This document shows positions 35,810-48,279 of a DNA stretch of 64,000 nt, piece by piece. Origin of the DNA: Flammulina velutipes (lineage: Eukaryota; Basidiomycota; Agaricomycetes; Agaricales; Physalacriaceae); assembly GCA_011800155.1 (NCBI GenBank), contig CM022372.1, positions 1,240,001 through 1,304,000 on the forward strand, given 5' to 3'. Position 1 is the stretch's first letter, and every line of letters starts with the position of its first letter. The notes under the pieces are model-generated. The model was not told the DNA's origin. It searched no databases and saw only the letters and a program-made list of their open reading frames with translations. The translations under genes and the position numbers were made by a program.

Positions 35810-37189
35810 TTTCGTTGACATTCCTAACGCCTTCATGAACACTTTGCATTTGTTCATACCCTTATAGATATCTATATCATCACCTTCACGCCCTCGGTTG
35901 TTTTACTCATCTCTCGTCGTCTCCCAATGCTGTCTTTATTTATCTATCTAACGCGCTAATGCTGCCATGTCCTGTAAATATATTGCTGTATTCTTGGACA
36001 CTCTCTTCCACTTGCTCCTCCTCGTTCGCCGTTCAAGTTTCGAGCTCTGCAATTTCCAATCCAAATGATCGACGCCAAGTATGTTGACCCTGGCCGCCTC
36101 TACGTTCCTTTCGCATCCCGATCGTTTGTTGTCCCTGCGTAAATTAAATCGCCAGCTGGTGCAAGACCGTGACGGATGTCCGAAGGCAGGATTCTGTGAG
36201 CTGATGATGAAAGGCGAGGTTCAGCCTCGGCTCCTTCAAGCGCGGAGGAACGGTGCATGTATCGAGGATCCACTCACATGTTGCCTCGCACAAAAAGCAA
36301 TCTATCAAAGCCTAATCCCGCCCTAGTCCGCAAAGTTAGTAGCGCGTTGAGTCCCGAAAAGGAGATATTACTTTGATTGGGAATCTTCCACGCCACATTG
36401 ACGAAATGAAATACGCGATGCGAGAGTTCGGACGGCTTGAATGATGTTTTGTGCTGCGATCAGTGTCATGAATCGTCGTCGGGCTCATAAATGTGTGGCG
36501 CTTGGGTGTGTGGTCAAGGTGAGGTCAAGTTCGGTTTAATAGGCGAGATTTGTACTAGGATAAATTGGGTTGGAAGGAGGAATCGGTTCAACGGCCGATG
36601 GCTCTTTTGGTCGATTATGCGTTGCGTTATAGCGCCAACGAGGTGTGAAAAGGTACCAATAATTACATAGCCTGGAGATTCATGTTCAAGTACTTGATAA
36701 GGACTGAGCATACATATTAAGTTCCTTTGCCATTCCCACGTACAGGCGATTCTGCGCCGAGGTGTCCGACACGCTTGTCGATGGTAATGGACAATATAAG
36801 ATCAAGTGCTTGCGCTTCCTGGACGTCAGGCTTCCTCGTAGGGCGGTTGTCATTTACACGCAGAGAGCATTTGTTTTCACTTTCTACAACTATAGACAGC
36901 TACGCAATAGGAAATGGTATCTGTAACACACGGTTTATGCTGGGCTCATTCGGACTAATAGTAGTAACTTAATTCGCGATTCACGAATCGCGAGGAAGAG
37001 CGGTCACGTGCATTCCTGCACCTGGTTGAACAAACGTGGAAGAACCCTAACCTAGGTTTACCATTCTCCGCCACTGTATTTTTGTCCGACTGCTTGGTGG
37101 AACAAGCTAACGCTCTAAACACGACTACGAACAACCTACCCGAACTGAACCAACATTAATTACTGTCTGCGACCGAGCGAAGAGGGAGG
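35810..37189. other. intergenic, 1.4 kb, promoter of the Nud1/Cdc11-like gene at right end
   Basis: No supported gene. The left part is the TALE gene 3' flank; the right 220 bp contains the inverted repeat, CACGTG and telomere-like box described separately. Confidence 0.45.
36974..37058. promoter_or_regulatory. putative promoter cluster: inverted repeat, E-box, telobox-like site
   Basis: Within 220 bp before the ATG at 37190 are an inverted repeat with 9-bp arms and a 2-bp spacer (tcgcgattc at 36974-36982, gaatcgcga at 36985-36993), a palindromic CACGTG (37005-37010), and aaccctaacc (37043-37052), which overlaps the palindrome aacctaggtt (37049-37058). All are read directly. Their role as factor binding sites is inference. 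Confidence 0.45.
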
Positions 37190-40100
37190 ATGGCTGTCCC
37201 GGCGTGGCAAACGGACGACCTCGCCGATGAATGGCCAAGTGTGAGCATGAGCCTGGATGGCAACGACGACGAAGGTGTGTACAGTTGCTTTACTCTTTTC
37301 CAGACTCTGCTAAAGCCCAACAATTACCAAGATCACTCGCGCATAACTGGAGACTCTGATTCTGATTCTGGTGTTGAATGGCCGACTGCCGAAGACGAAC
37401 GGGATGAAGGAGAAATGTCCTTTACTGCTTCTCATGGCACACCTTCACAACGACAGCCGAACCCTTTATCTCATTCGACGTTCCACACGCGGACTACGGG
37501 AACTTTCGTGGATAGGGAGCCAGTTGGAACATTTATCGACCGTGGAACAACGAATGTAGGCACTTTTGTCGTGCATGAGGGCGCAGGAGGCGTAGGAAAG
37601 ACACCAGGCAAGGCGATGATTCAAAGGGATTTCTTCACGCCGCTCAAGCTGGAAAAGATGTTCGAGCCACCATCTCCACCCAAACCTCAGGTATGTGAGC
37701 CCATCGAATTACGCTTCAATGTTCAATTATATCCGACAGGCTGACAGACGCTATCTAACGCCCATACCCCAAACCAACACAAATATCTCTCCCCCTCCTA
37801 GTGGCCAATTCACTTTCCAGTTTGCGCCTCCACCTGCCGAGAGCACCCCGCTACCACACTTGCGCGCCCCAGGTGCTGACCAAGACCCTTCACCTAATCC
37901 TCCTGCGAACCGTCCGACGCCTGGTCACTCTCGGAAACCCTCACAAGCAAGGACATCAATGGTGCCTGCTACGCCACAGAACAAGCATCTGACCAATGCC
38001 AAAGCAGCTGGCGGAGGCACCCCGCTAAAGTTGTTCCAGTTCACGTACGATACGTATACCAGGGAACATCTAAGTGCTCTGGTAGATTCGATCGCCGTAG
38101 GTCCAGGGACTGCGAGCAGCAGTGGGGCACCATTGGAGACACAACAAGCGAATGTGAAGCCACCCAGACGACTAGCTCGTCGCAAGGCACGGAACAGCGG
38201 CGGGAGCTCAAGGAGTGCTCATAGCATCACCCCGGAGACACCTGTTCTTCGCAGTGCAAAGCGCGTCAAACTGTCACCGATCTCTGATTTTCAGAACAGC
38301 GAAGGTATCGAGGTCAGAATAACGCGTCCCCAGTCGAGGAGATGGAGTGGAGAAGGCAGGAAGATGATGGAGAGTCTGAAGAGAGTTGATTGGAGTACGG
38401 TTAGCTCAAGAAGGACTACAATCGGTGAAGGCCAGGACTCGAGGGACGAGATCGACCCCCCCCAGGCCACACCTATCTCTGAGGAAAACTCAGACGAGGA
38501 CGGGAGTAGAGAGCGAGGAGGTGGTCGTCGATACGCCAACCTAAGGAACGAGGCTGCCTCGCTCATGGCTGCTATCAAGAAACGTGTATTCTCTGGCGGG
38601 AGCGATGTGGAGGCCAGCTATTACCACGAGCCGCAGACACCCGAGTCAGAAGACGACTCCCAGGAATCAAATCCAGAACCTTCAGTAGAAATTCCGACTG
38701 CACCCAACCCGAACGGCGCCTTTCTCCGTGTTCCCTCTACTACTTCCACCACAACTCTCGCATCCTCGGCCCCTTCCCGGACATTCTCTGCTACTTCACA
38801 GGCATCCGCTACTACGCAAACGACGCAAACATCCCAAGGACAGGCGGTGCAATCTGTAGGCTCTTATACGAAGCATCCTGGACCTGCCGTTATGCGCACA
38901 ATCCGACCGTGTGATGTGGATGTCGAGCAACTTTTGACTGCGACGGGTAGAATGGGTGATATGGTATTTGACAGGGGAAGGGGTAGATGGGTGAGCATCA
39001 ATGCCAATGACGCTGACGCCGGAGACGTTAGCGGGTTTACGTTCTCGGATGAAAGCGAGGAGCAGGAAGCGTCGCAGCGGGATCAGAGTCCTGCACGCGC
39101 AACGGAGGAACAAGTTCCTTTAGAACCTCCGCCCGATGGAGTGGACACGGGGCAGGAGCTCGATATCTCTCATGAAATGGATGGTCCATGGTCACCCAGT
39201 TTCGTCAGTGAAACGGATGATGATGAGGTTGTTGAGGAACGAGAGCCACCGACTTCAAGGTCACCTTCGCCATTGACCGACGAGGACGACGAGCTCACGC
39301 AGACGCCACTTCGGCCGGTACCAGAGCAAGCAAGCTCTCAGCATTTTTCAGAATCTGTGTCCTCCTCCTCCTCAGCTCAATCTGGACAGACGGCACCACC
39401 AACTCAAACTCAAGTGGTTACTCAAGTAACGCCGTCTCCATCGTCTATACTGGAACCGCAAAAAACACCTTCTCGTTCAGTTCTCAAGACCCCTTCGCAA
39501 GTACAATCTTACCAGCGCCATCGGAGTCGAAGAAGCGTTAGTTTCTCGGACGGCAGGCGCGAGGGACCGATTCGTGGTCTGGATCTTGGGGATAGCGTCA
39601 CAACTGCGACAGACAGTGCGTTGGGCGACGAATATGCTGGGAATGGGGAAGATGAATGGGAGAAGATTCAAGATCGGCATGACGAGCTGGAGAACGACGG
39701 TGAAATAGGTGATGTTGGCGAGGTACGAGAGGGGGGACGGGAGATGTTGAGCGTCCGAAGTCGAAGGATCGAAATGCTGCTTCATGACCAGGAAGAGGAA
39801 GATGGATTCGAGATGAACTTTGGCGTAGGCATTTCGAGCTCTAGTGCTTCCGTGAAAGGTCATCGGCGAACCGACACCATCGCGTTGGACAAAAGTTCTG
39901 CGTCTGTCAAGAGCTCCGCGTCTAGATCTGGAATATCGGTCATGAGCGCCATGCCATCTTTCGTCTTGTCACACGATGCGTTGTTGGGTGCCTTGACCGA
40001 CGTCGAGCCGTTTACTGCATACTGGGATCGACTCGTCGCTGTGGACCTTAGTTGGCCATTCACGAACCGCCGGGCGGACGCATCCTCAGCCTCTTTTTCT

Positions 40101-41787
40101 CAAGGGAATGCCGATGCAAACCCCGACATTTCTACAATATCCGCTGCTTCCCCTACCAAGGCAGCGGTCTCAACGCGTCCCCCATTATCATCTCTTGCCC
40201 GTCTGGACGAGTTTGTGCCCCGTCTGATTAAATTGGATCTTTCACGCAACGCGGTGGAGTATCTGACAGGCGTGCCTTCTGGCATCAAGGAGCTTATCGC
40301 ACGGGAAACTCTGCTCGGGTCGACTGATGGTAGCGGTGGCGTGAACAGCGGTGTTGGTGCAAGCTGGGGCAAGTTACGAGGATTAGAAAAGCTGGATTTA
40401 GAGGGTGGGAGGGTTAGAAGCGTTCAACGTGAGTTTTCTTCGGCCTGACTCTGATCAAATCATTGAAGGCCTATATTTCAGAGCTTTCTTCTCTGACACA
40501 TCTAACACACTTGAACCTCGCAAGTAACAAAATCACTTCAATTCGTGGTTTGGAGAATCTGCGTCGTCTGGTTTTCGTTGATTTACGAGGTAATCGGATC
40601 CGGCAAGCAGATTTCACCAACTGCGAGTGGGGGAAGCTTGAGGAGATAAGATTAGGCGGCAACGGGATGAGAACATGTGCAGGCTTATGGCGCATCCTCG
40701 AAACCAAAGGGCTCTCCAACCTGACTACTTTGGACCTGGACGACAACGAGCTATCCGATCTGGAGTTCGATGCCCCTCCACCGATCTTAACCTCTGCAAA
40801 ATCGAAGTTACGGATCCTACGAGCGTCTGGTAACAGGCTGACGAGGCTCGATGTAAGCACGCTTGCTGGTCTGAGAACGCTGTATGCAGATCGGAACCGG
40901 CTTGGAGAGGTGCTTCTGCCCGGAGGAGCTGCGTGCAAGGTGGAGGTGGTTAGTTTGCGATACCAAGAATCTGCTCCCGCTTCTTCCTCCTCGGCGAGCA
41001 AGGGCGCGTCCTCTTCGAAGACCGGGAAGACGAAAGGCTTGCGACTACCTACGCCTGCTCGGGACGCGAAACGGGTGTATTTGAGTGGCACTCTAAAGCC
41101 TCCAGCTCTAGCTCGTGGTGTCAAATGCTATGCACTCACCTATTTGGAGGTGGCTGGGTGTGGATTAATTGCTGCGGATTTGGATGGTGAGTTAAGGTTT
41201 TCAGTACTGTTAACTCCCTCACCGACTGACAATGCGCGTTCCAGGCTTAGCGTCACTTTTACCCAATGTGCGGACATTAAACGTGAACTACAATCACTTT
41301 GAGGATGGCTTAGGCTTCTTGAAGGGGTTGGAGAGGGTGAGAAAAGTGAGCGCTGTTGGGTGTGGAGTGCGGCGGGTGAGGGGCATTATCAGTGTCTTTG
41401 GGGCTCAGCGCGACGAGGAATCAAGCGAGTCTAGATTCCCTGAGCTGCAGGTGTTGGATGTTCGAGGGAACCCATGCGTGGCAGGATGGTACCTGCCATT
41501 GACGAGCGTTACAGACAATGGTGAAGGAATTGGTGAGTATATAAGATCTCTCGAGTTTCCTGGGATGCTTATCATCCTTAGGCTCGTCAGCTTCATTCAC
41601 AGAGTTGGACATACCATATCGACGCTCGTTGCCAAACAAAGCTTATGCGGGACGTTTGGCGTATCGAGGTTTAGTCATGGGTGGCTGCCCATCACTAAGA
41701 GTGTTAGATGGAGTGGTGGTGACGAGGAAGGAGAGGGAGAAAGCGGCCGAGCTGGTTAAAAGGCTAGGGGCTGGTGAAGCTGGATAG
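37190..41787 (+). CDS. Nud1/Cdc11-like leucine-rich-repeat spindle pole scaffold
   Basis: A protein of roughly 1,430 aa from 7 or so exons. The N-terminus MAVPAWQTDDLADEW is followed by acidic, Ser/Thr-rich sequence with the short block KTPGKAMIQRDFFTPLKLEKMFEPPSPPKP. A long disordered middle follows. From about 40199 the leucine-rich repeats start: VPRLIKLDLSRNAVEYL, LTHLTHLNLASNKITSI, LRRLVFVDLRGNRIRQ, LTTLDLDDNELSDL and VRTLNVNYNHF. The LRR cap near the end is AYRGLVMGGCPSLRVLDGVVV. The organisation matches Nud1/Cdc11, which anchors the mitotic-exit/septation network at the spindle pole body. The exact role here is inferred by architecture; a different LRR protein cannot be excluded. Confidence 0.85.
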
Positions 41788-44700
41788 TTGGGAGTTTTGT
41801 TTTGTTAGTACATATATGTCGCATATTTTATTTTGTTAACTGTCGTCGATTTGTTTTGTCGTTTCATGCCTAGAACTTGATGCCTTCATGACCTGTTCAA
41901 ATGTATCTGCATATCATGAGTTGAGTGCAGGATAGACCGCTTGTGCTACATACTATACAACAGGCCCTTATTTTCATGTGAACTCTTCATCCGAATGGAA
42001 GTAAGCATTTAGTCGTGTTCATCGATTTCCCCCCCCCAAGGAATGGAGTTCAGCATGTCAAACTCCTTGGTATGTTTCGCGTTGGCAGATTTACTCATGA
42101 GCAACAAAATAGCATTTGTTCCGCTTTGTCCCTGCACCATCTAGAATTTCAATCTTAAAATGAATCGAGCTATCTGTATTGCGATAAGTCTTGGATAACT
42201 CAAGTTCCAACCCGTTGTACGTACGGGTTTGGGAGACATCACATCTCACTCGATCTCGGAATAATGGGTATTCCGAATTCCTTCATGTGAAGCATTTTAA
42301 CGTGCACAGGCCGGGCTGGCTCATATTTCGCCCCTTCGAGGGACGTTCGTCGAAGCATGTCAATCGCCAATAACGGAACAATTCAACAAAGATGGAACAA
42401 GGGAACGGCCTGTGACGCACAGCTTGTGTCCAAAGAATGACCGGAAATGCAAAAATACCTGGTCCAACAAGTGGCAAACATTTCTGACTCATACATAGTT
42501 CATACAGTGTACGCAGGTGGCTGTATGGCCAACTACCATTTGTTTTCGAGTTTGGAGGCGTTCCGCTGACGGGAACAGTTCAAGTAGAAAAGACTCCCAC
42601 GCTTCTTACCAAATCAGGTTAACATGAGTTAATGGTATGATAGATTATTTGGTCTATGCGAAGGAGCGAGGACCTAGCACCTTGATAAAAACGTGAATCA
42701 TAGAGACCAGGACAGACCGCTACGCAGCCCACACCGCAAGGAATACTGGACGTCCCTAAACTATGCATCTCTGATGCGCAATTAATCTTCAGGCGTACAT
42801 ATCCCCTATTCAATAGACAAGCTCGCGGGATTAATGAATATAATAGTAAACACTTGTGAGTTACTCATCAAGTCAATCCGAGCCGTTGCCGCGGGTGGCG
42901 TGGCAATGCGGACACCAAGTGCGAGTCAAGTTTACCCTGATGTTTTCACGACATCTCATTGGACTCATCCTTCGGAAGCAAGAATCTGTGGTAGATTAGA
43001 GTCATTAGACGTCAATTAAAGACCCTTTAGGAGATCCAAGAAGTTTGCATCATCATCAAAGACTTTTTGACATATTTTGGCAGTTCTATCAGTTGATCAT
43101 TCACCTGCAGTCAGCATCGCTCAGCGACTAAGCAGCGAGGAACATATAGATTTCCTTCAATTTATGCTCTCATACTGATGGTATTAGAATGAGAGAGTTC
43201 AAGCTCTCCAAATCTATAGATGTACGTTCGAACATCCGATCTAAAATTTACTATCGACGATATTTATCGTCCTATCATCTAAAATCCAGTAGAGACAGAC
43301 TATCAATTAGGCACATACTGGAGTAAATCAGAAAACTCGACTCTCTCAACTGGTACAATAGTATGGCCGCCGAGTCTTCCTCAGGTGGCGCCATTAGAAT
43401 GTAGCAGTCGGCCAACTCCTACCACCGCGTCTCTGGTCTGGCATCCTCCCTAGCTGACTACTAGCGATAGATTAACTCTGTCCCCCCTCTGAAAGCTGCC
43501 TATCCTAGTGTTTGGGTCTCCGAGTGCTTCTTTCTCACTGAGGACCATTTGAAATATCCGACTTCTGGCCATCTATACCCTGTCCTTCGAGCTTCGCCGT
43601 CTAGGAGCTAATATTAATCATAGCTTTACATTACACTGTAAAGACTACGTGTGCGCCATTCCAGTACTCCTATGGTGTACTACGACTCGTGGCGGCGCTC
43701 CGCCTTAAAAAGGCGGCCGTAATTTGACTTATACGTCCAATGGGGTCTGTGGCCAGTGTTACCTCCCCTGCGACCTGTGACCTTGTAGCTGACGATTGCA
43801 GACTCAGCCACCAATCCTAGGCATTTTCCGTCAGCCTTCATCCTATATGTTCCAGGGTTCACTGACAGTTCCGAGTCAACTGGCCTGTCATAGGCGGGGC
43901 ACAACTCCGTTACACTGTCGTCTGGCCCGGAGATGGAGCTACTCATTTCCGACAGTTGGACTATAACGGACCGTGTCCCGGGGCGTGTTGGTGGCATTTT
44001 CTGCCAGCAGCCCGTCACGGAGTCTTAGTGGTTCAGACATGGTTCGTTTCCTTAGATGGAAATGTTCCCATTAAAGCGTGAGTGTGACCGGGAGGGCCAC
44101 GAACTGAACTGACTACCATTAATTGAAATCTCTTTTGGTTCTGCGCCACTTAGTGCTCCCCTAACCGTGCGAGCATCAGCCCGTGATGCGTACAATTGGT
44201 ATACATTATTAGGTACAAAGAATGCATCGCTAGCGAACTACCGCAGGTCTGCACAACGTTTATGGACCATTCAAGCTGTTCACCGCCACGAAGGTAACTA
44301 AACGTGGATTGATTCTCTCGCTACCTAATATTTTCCATTGAATTCTCAACTTCGAAAAAGCTTCCTGAAATCGGGACCGGGTGAGGTTTTGTCTCTTCCA
44401 TACCGCTTTCCGTCCCGGCTCTAGTTCGTTGTCGCATAGTGGGGGAGATGCGGAAAATGCTCCTCCTCGGGGAATCCAGCGGCGATTGAATCATTAAACT
44501 TCGACGCAGTCATTGTTTTAACAATCCGTCGCAGATGATAGCTTCTGGCCCTCACGGACACGACTCGGACCACTATAGCTACTACTATGTAGGGAAGGAT
44601 TTTCCTGTTGTGAGGACGGTCTCCTACCGAGGAATCTGGACTGATAGCTTTGAATCAGGTAGACAAGCGGTTTGGTTTACCTCATCCGTCCTCGGAGAAC

Positions 44701-46383
44701 CAGTAGGTCTGTGCTAACACCTTCCCTGAAACAACTTGACAAGTGATCAGCAAAGAAGCTGTCAGTTTGATAAGAGCCTACGACATATTCATTCAGTTTC
44801 AATGCCTTTACTCTAGCAGGAACGCGTGCTCGACTCTGTCATTACCACGATGCTACCTCCCATGGTTTGAATCATGTATGCACACACGTGTGCGTCTAAT
44901 TCACTTCTGGTGCAATAACACGGCTGTGTACGTCCAATTAGCGTCCACCTGCACTATCTGGACAATCCAAGATGGTCAACAAGCGTGCTGAATGCATGAG
45001 CTCTTGCAGTACGCTCCCAGGCACCCAAAGCGGTGAGTAGCAGGCACTGTTGACGCAGATCAATTTGTTGACCGAGATGCATATCGTGTTAATTTTGATT
45101 TTCTGCAGTCAAGTTCGACCGCAATGCTTCCCTCGTCTCCGCCGATGGCTCACAAGTTCTCAATCATTTATTTACTCGACTCTGCCAGACCAGGACGTAC
45201 TACCAACTTTGTTCATGGCGACGCTGATCCCATTCGAACTGTTCAATGCTAACTCGTGATTATCAAAATTGATAGAGAGCCCGTCCTCCACAAGCGGACT
45301 CGGAGGTGAAGAACAATTGTACACCTTCAGAGGACTGAGGGATATTTGCGTCGAAAGGGTAGATCCATGGAGACCTGTAGAGGGTAATCGCCTGCCTAAG
45401 GGAGGCAATCGCGCCGATAATTATCACAATCTCTGAAGCTGAAACGCGTGACGTCGGAATGCGCATGCTCAAGTTAAAAAGTTATTTGATTCGTGATTCG
45501 TTGCACCAGGTTTGCCCCCAGCTCAGTTCGCGCGCAAATCTATTCTCGAGCCTCGAGGATTGTCGAGGCAATTAATCAATTGATCACATCTTCTAGTGAT
45601 GCTATGATTATGACAGTCTGGGAAGAGCATATGTTGGCTACTTTAATTAATCATGCCTCATCCCAGTCGACTTAGATAGGACGATGATCGCCAGGTGATA
45701 ACACAAGTGTAAAAAATATCGATCTATGTCTCAGACTAATATTCTCCGTCATCGACTACGTACCGACCTCTGTCACAAGTCCTCCAGAGGCTTGGTTCGG
45801 TTCTAGCTACCTCCCCTCGGAACAAAGACAAGGTACCCATGTATAATGAACTGGCCAGATCCGCTCACCAGGGGGCATTCGATATTCAAGGGCTCGAGGC
45901 CGTACCTTTCAACAGCCTTTAAAATTTGTTCGAGGCCGCCACAGTTGGTGGATTGACGCCGGTGCCTTTCTATGATCAGGGCGGTTGATCGTTCCTGGCC
46001 GAGAACGGAAGTATCGTCCTCGACTTGTGTGCATGGGGCGCTCTGAAACTGTGTGCTCTGCGAACGTTCAAAGTTTAACCTGAGGGCTAAACGTTCATAA
46101 TGAAATACCAAGACATGCTGTGCTTGTACATGATTATAATTAAGACTACTACTGAGTAGGATTGCTATTGAGATGCAGACGATAGAGTAAATGTATGCTG
46201 ATGATGTTATGCGGGATGAGAGAAGCGATGAACGATATGTACGATGCGTGGACGGAATGCTATGCTTTTGACGAGGAACATGATTTGAATGGTGATGCTA
46301 GAACAGGATGAATGTTAGCTTGTGTGGGCATCCGTGTGTGACGGACTCACCTGGAATCTATTGGGGTAAGGATACAAGGCGCT
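41788..46383. other. 4.6 kb gene-poor region
   Basis: No frame longer than about 115 codons and none with a recognisable domain. Local features read directly: a perfect hairpin (ccgcctt-aaa-aaggcgg, 43699-43715), the palindrome-like gacgata-tt-tatcgtc (about 43256-43271), and several frequently stop-interrupted frames. A 112-codon minus frame at 43680-44018 is the longest. I see no terminal inverted repeats, reverse transcriptase or transposase motifs, so a decayed transposon is only a guess. Confidence 0.5.
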
Positions 46384-47112
46384 CTAATGTCGATAGGAAA
46401 TGCGTAGGTTCGAAGCACGATGGAGAAGAGATTTGCGTGTTTCGCTGTTACGACGGATCATGGATGTATCAAAGTCATACGACCTCCTCCGCATCGACGC
46501 CTCCAGGGCATCCACGTCGCGCAGACGGGACCATGGCGAGATGGAGCGAGGCGGTGGCGAGAGCCGTTCCCGACGTCGAGAGGGGGCATCGGAAACGGGA
46601 CTGGGATAGAGCGGCACGAATCCAGTGATTTTTTGTTTCGGAGTTCCTTTGATAACGGGGGAACCAGCGCCGGTATCGGCATTTTGGTTTTCATCTCTGG
46701 TCGGAATGGCAGAAGGTGGTTTAGGCCAGGAATCGGAGGATAGGTGGCATGCCATATCGTCACGGTCCGGAGCATTTTCAGCGCAAGGCGAGGTGTACGC
46801 GCGAGACTGGGCGCAATGAAGGTTGCCGATATGCGATGGGGAGAACATGGGGAACGCATAGAGATACGGCTCTGGGTCGAGCGCGTTCTGCATCGTCGAG
46901 GTTCCAAGAGGGTAGTTGGATTCGGAAGTGAGGGGAGACATCTCAAAGATTAGGTCTGGAGACAGCATCTGGTGGTCGCGTATGGGGGAGAGATATGGAG
47001 ACGCGACCATGGCTTTGCGCTTTCCAGGTATTTCGATAGGTTTGGTGGATGGGAAGGCACGACGCGATCCGGGACGCATGTCGGTGGTAAAGTGACTCGA
47101 TGATAGATCCAT
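46384..47112 (-). CDS. hypothetical Ser/Pro/Arg-rich 242-aa protein
   Basis: An uninterrupted 242-codon frame, MDLSSSHFTTDMRPGSRRAF at the start. It is disordered in composition, with SP and RS motifs (RERLSPPPRSISPWSRLRD), the repeated motif MLSPDLIFEMSPL, and a basic end SLLHRASNLRISYRH. No domain is recognised. Other frames on both strands are also open for 160-220 codons here, so the open frame alone is weak evidence. Low-to-moderate confidence. Confidence 0.42.
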   Translation of the reverse strand: MDLSSSHFTTDMRPGSRRAFPSTKPIEIPGKRKAMVASPYLSPIRDHQMLSPDLIFEMSPLTSESNYPLGTSTMQNALDPEPYLYAFPMFSPSHIGNLHCAQSRAYTSPCAENAPDRDDMACHLSSDSWPKPPSAIPTRDENQNADTGAGSPVIKGTPKQKITGFVPLYPSPVSDAPSRRRERLSPPPRSISPWSRLRDVDALEASMRRRSYDFDTSMIRRNSETRKSLLHRASNLRISYRH

Positions 47113-48279
47113 AGACTGCTAGGCATATGGTAATGAGATGAGGGAGTGAAAAGAGATTGCAAGGACTGACAGACTTTGAGTAAAAAGGCGGGTCTATGGC
47201 GTGATAGGCTGTGGAGTTTTGTAACCTTTCACGACAAGCGTGAAGCGAAGAAGCTGCTCGACAGCACGATTGGACGGAAGCGCTTAGCGGTAGCTCTGCC
47301 AGTAGGAATGAAAGGGCGGTTAGAGAAAGGAAAAGGGTAAATACGCAGTAAAGGCGTACAGTCAAAAGCCTCGTGAGACCCACGACGTAGTACGACGAGT
47401 GGCGCGGCGTACACGAGGACCAGCGAGATTCAGCTGTTAGGCGATGGGCTGCCCGCTCTGGACGTGTATAGCGAGAGCGAGGATGACTCGAGCGATGGCA
47501 AACGCTGAGCCACAAAGTGAGTCGAGGAAGAAGGAAAGAAGGAATGTCGGACACTTCGCGATCGAAAGTAATTAAATATTGGTTCCGTTTCTGGGGAGAT
47601 CCACGCGGACCCACGTAAAGTCGATAACGCGGTCTTCCAACGCCTCCGCCCCGTCAAGAAAACAATAGGCGTTGGTAGCCATTTCCGGAAGAACAAGCAT
47701 TCCTGGACGAGAACAACGAGGAGGAACGTGAACAAACTAAAAACAAAAGCATGAAATTGCCGAGGGAGTTGGCCCTGCCCGGCCATCAAGTTCTCGGATA
47801 GTCCCGTCACCGAGCGCTGCGCCACAGGTCCTTGTTCAAGCAACTGTCCGTATTCTATTGAACGAGCATTCATGAGTGATACGATGGCGTGTTTCAAAAA
47901 CGTATGGGGCAGATTTTCTCGCTGATCGTCGTTACATGTATCCCATGTGAGCTATTGTTCTTACTCTAAGCTGCCGGTTAAGGTTTTATATTACTCGCAA
48001 TTGTCTTGTACGGGGAGCAACCAGGGATTGCCTCGCGTTGCAGAATGCATGTATATTTCAACCGTGGCAGGTGGTCTTGGAAGTTGGTACGCGTTACGTC
48101 GAGCGAATTTTCAAGGCGCGAGCTAAGATAATGAATGAGTTTATTGGCCCGATAGCTCCGTACCAGAGGACGAGACAACTCCAGAAGGATCGTGACGCGG
48201 TGCACTGCTTCTGACGTCATTTCGCATTCCGCCTTAAGACGCGCAGTGCTCCTATTCCTTTCTTCCTCATACCACCATC
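47113..48279. other. intergenic, 1.2 kb
   Basis: Upstream region of both the doubtful minus ORF and the Vip1-like gene. Long overlapping frames at 46943-47614 (-) and 47430-47897 (-) have unconvincing, codon-shadow-like composition. Nothing else recognised. Confidence 0.4.

Noticed and set aside
39477..39863. 128-aa minus frame inside the Nud1/Cdc11-like gene
   Set aside because: Antisense to a long, continuous coding exon with the expected composition.
43680..44018. 112-aa minus frame in the gene-poor region
   Set aside because: No domain, no splice support, and nothing to distinguish it from a chance frame.
46943..47614. 223-aa minus-strand frame
   Set aside because: Overlaps another minus frame in a different phase, composition is Leu/Ser/Arg/Cys shadow-like, no recognisable domain.
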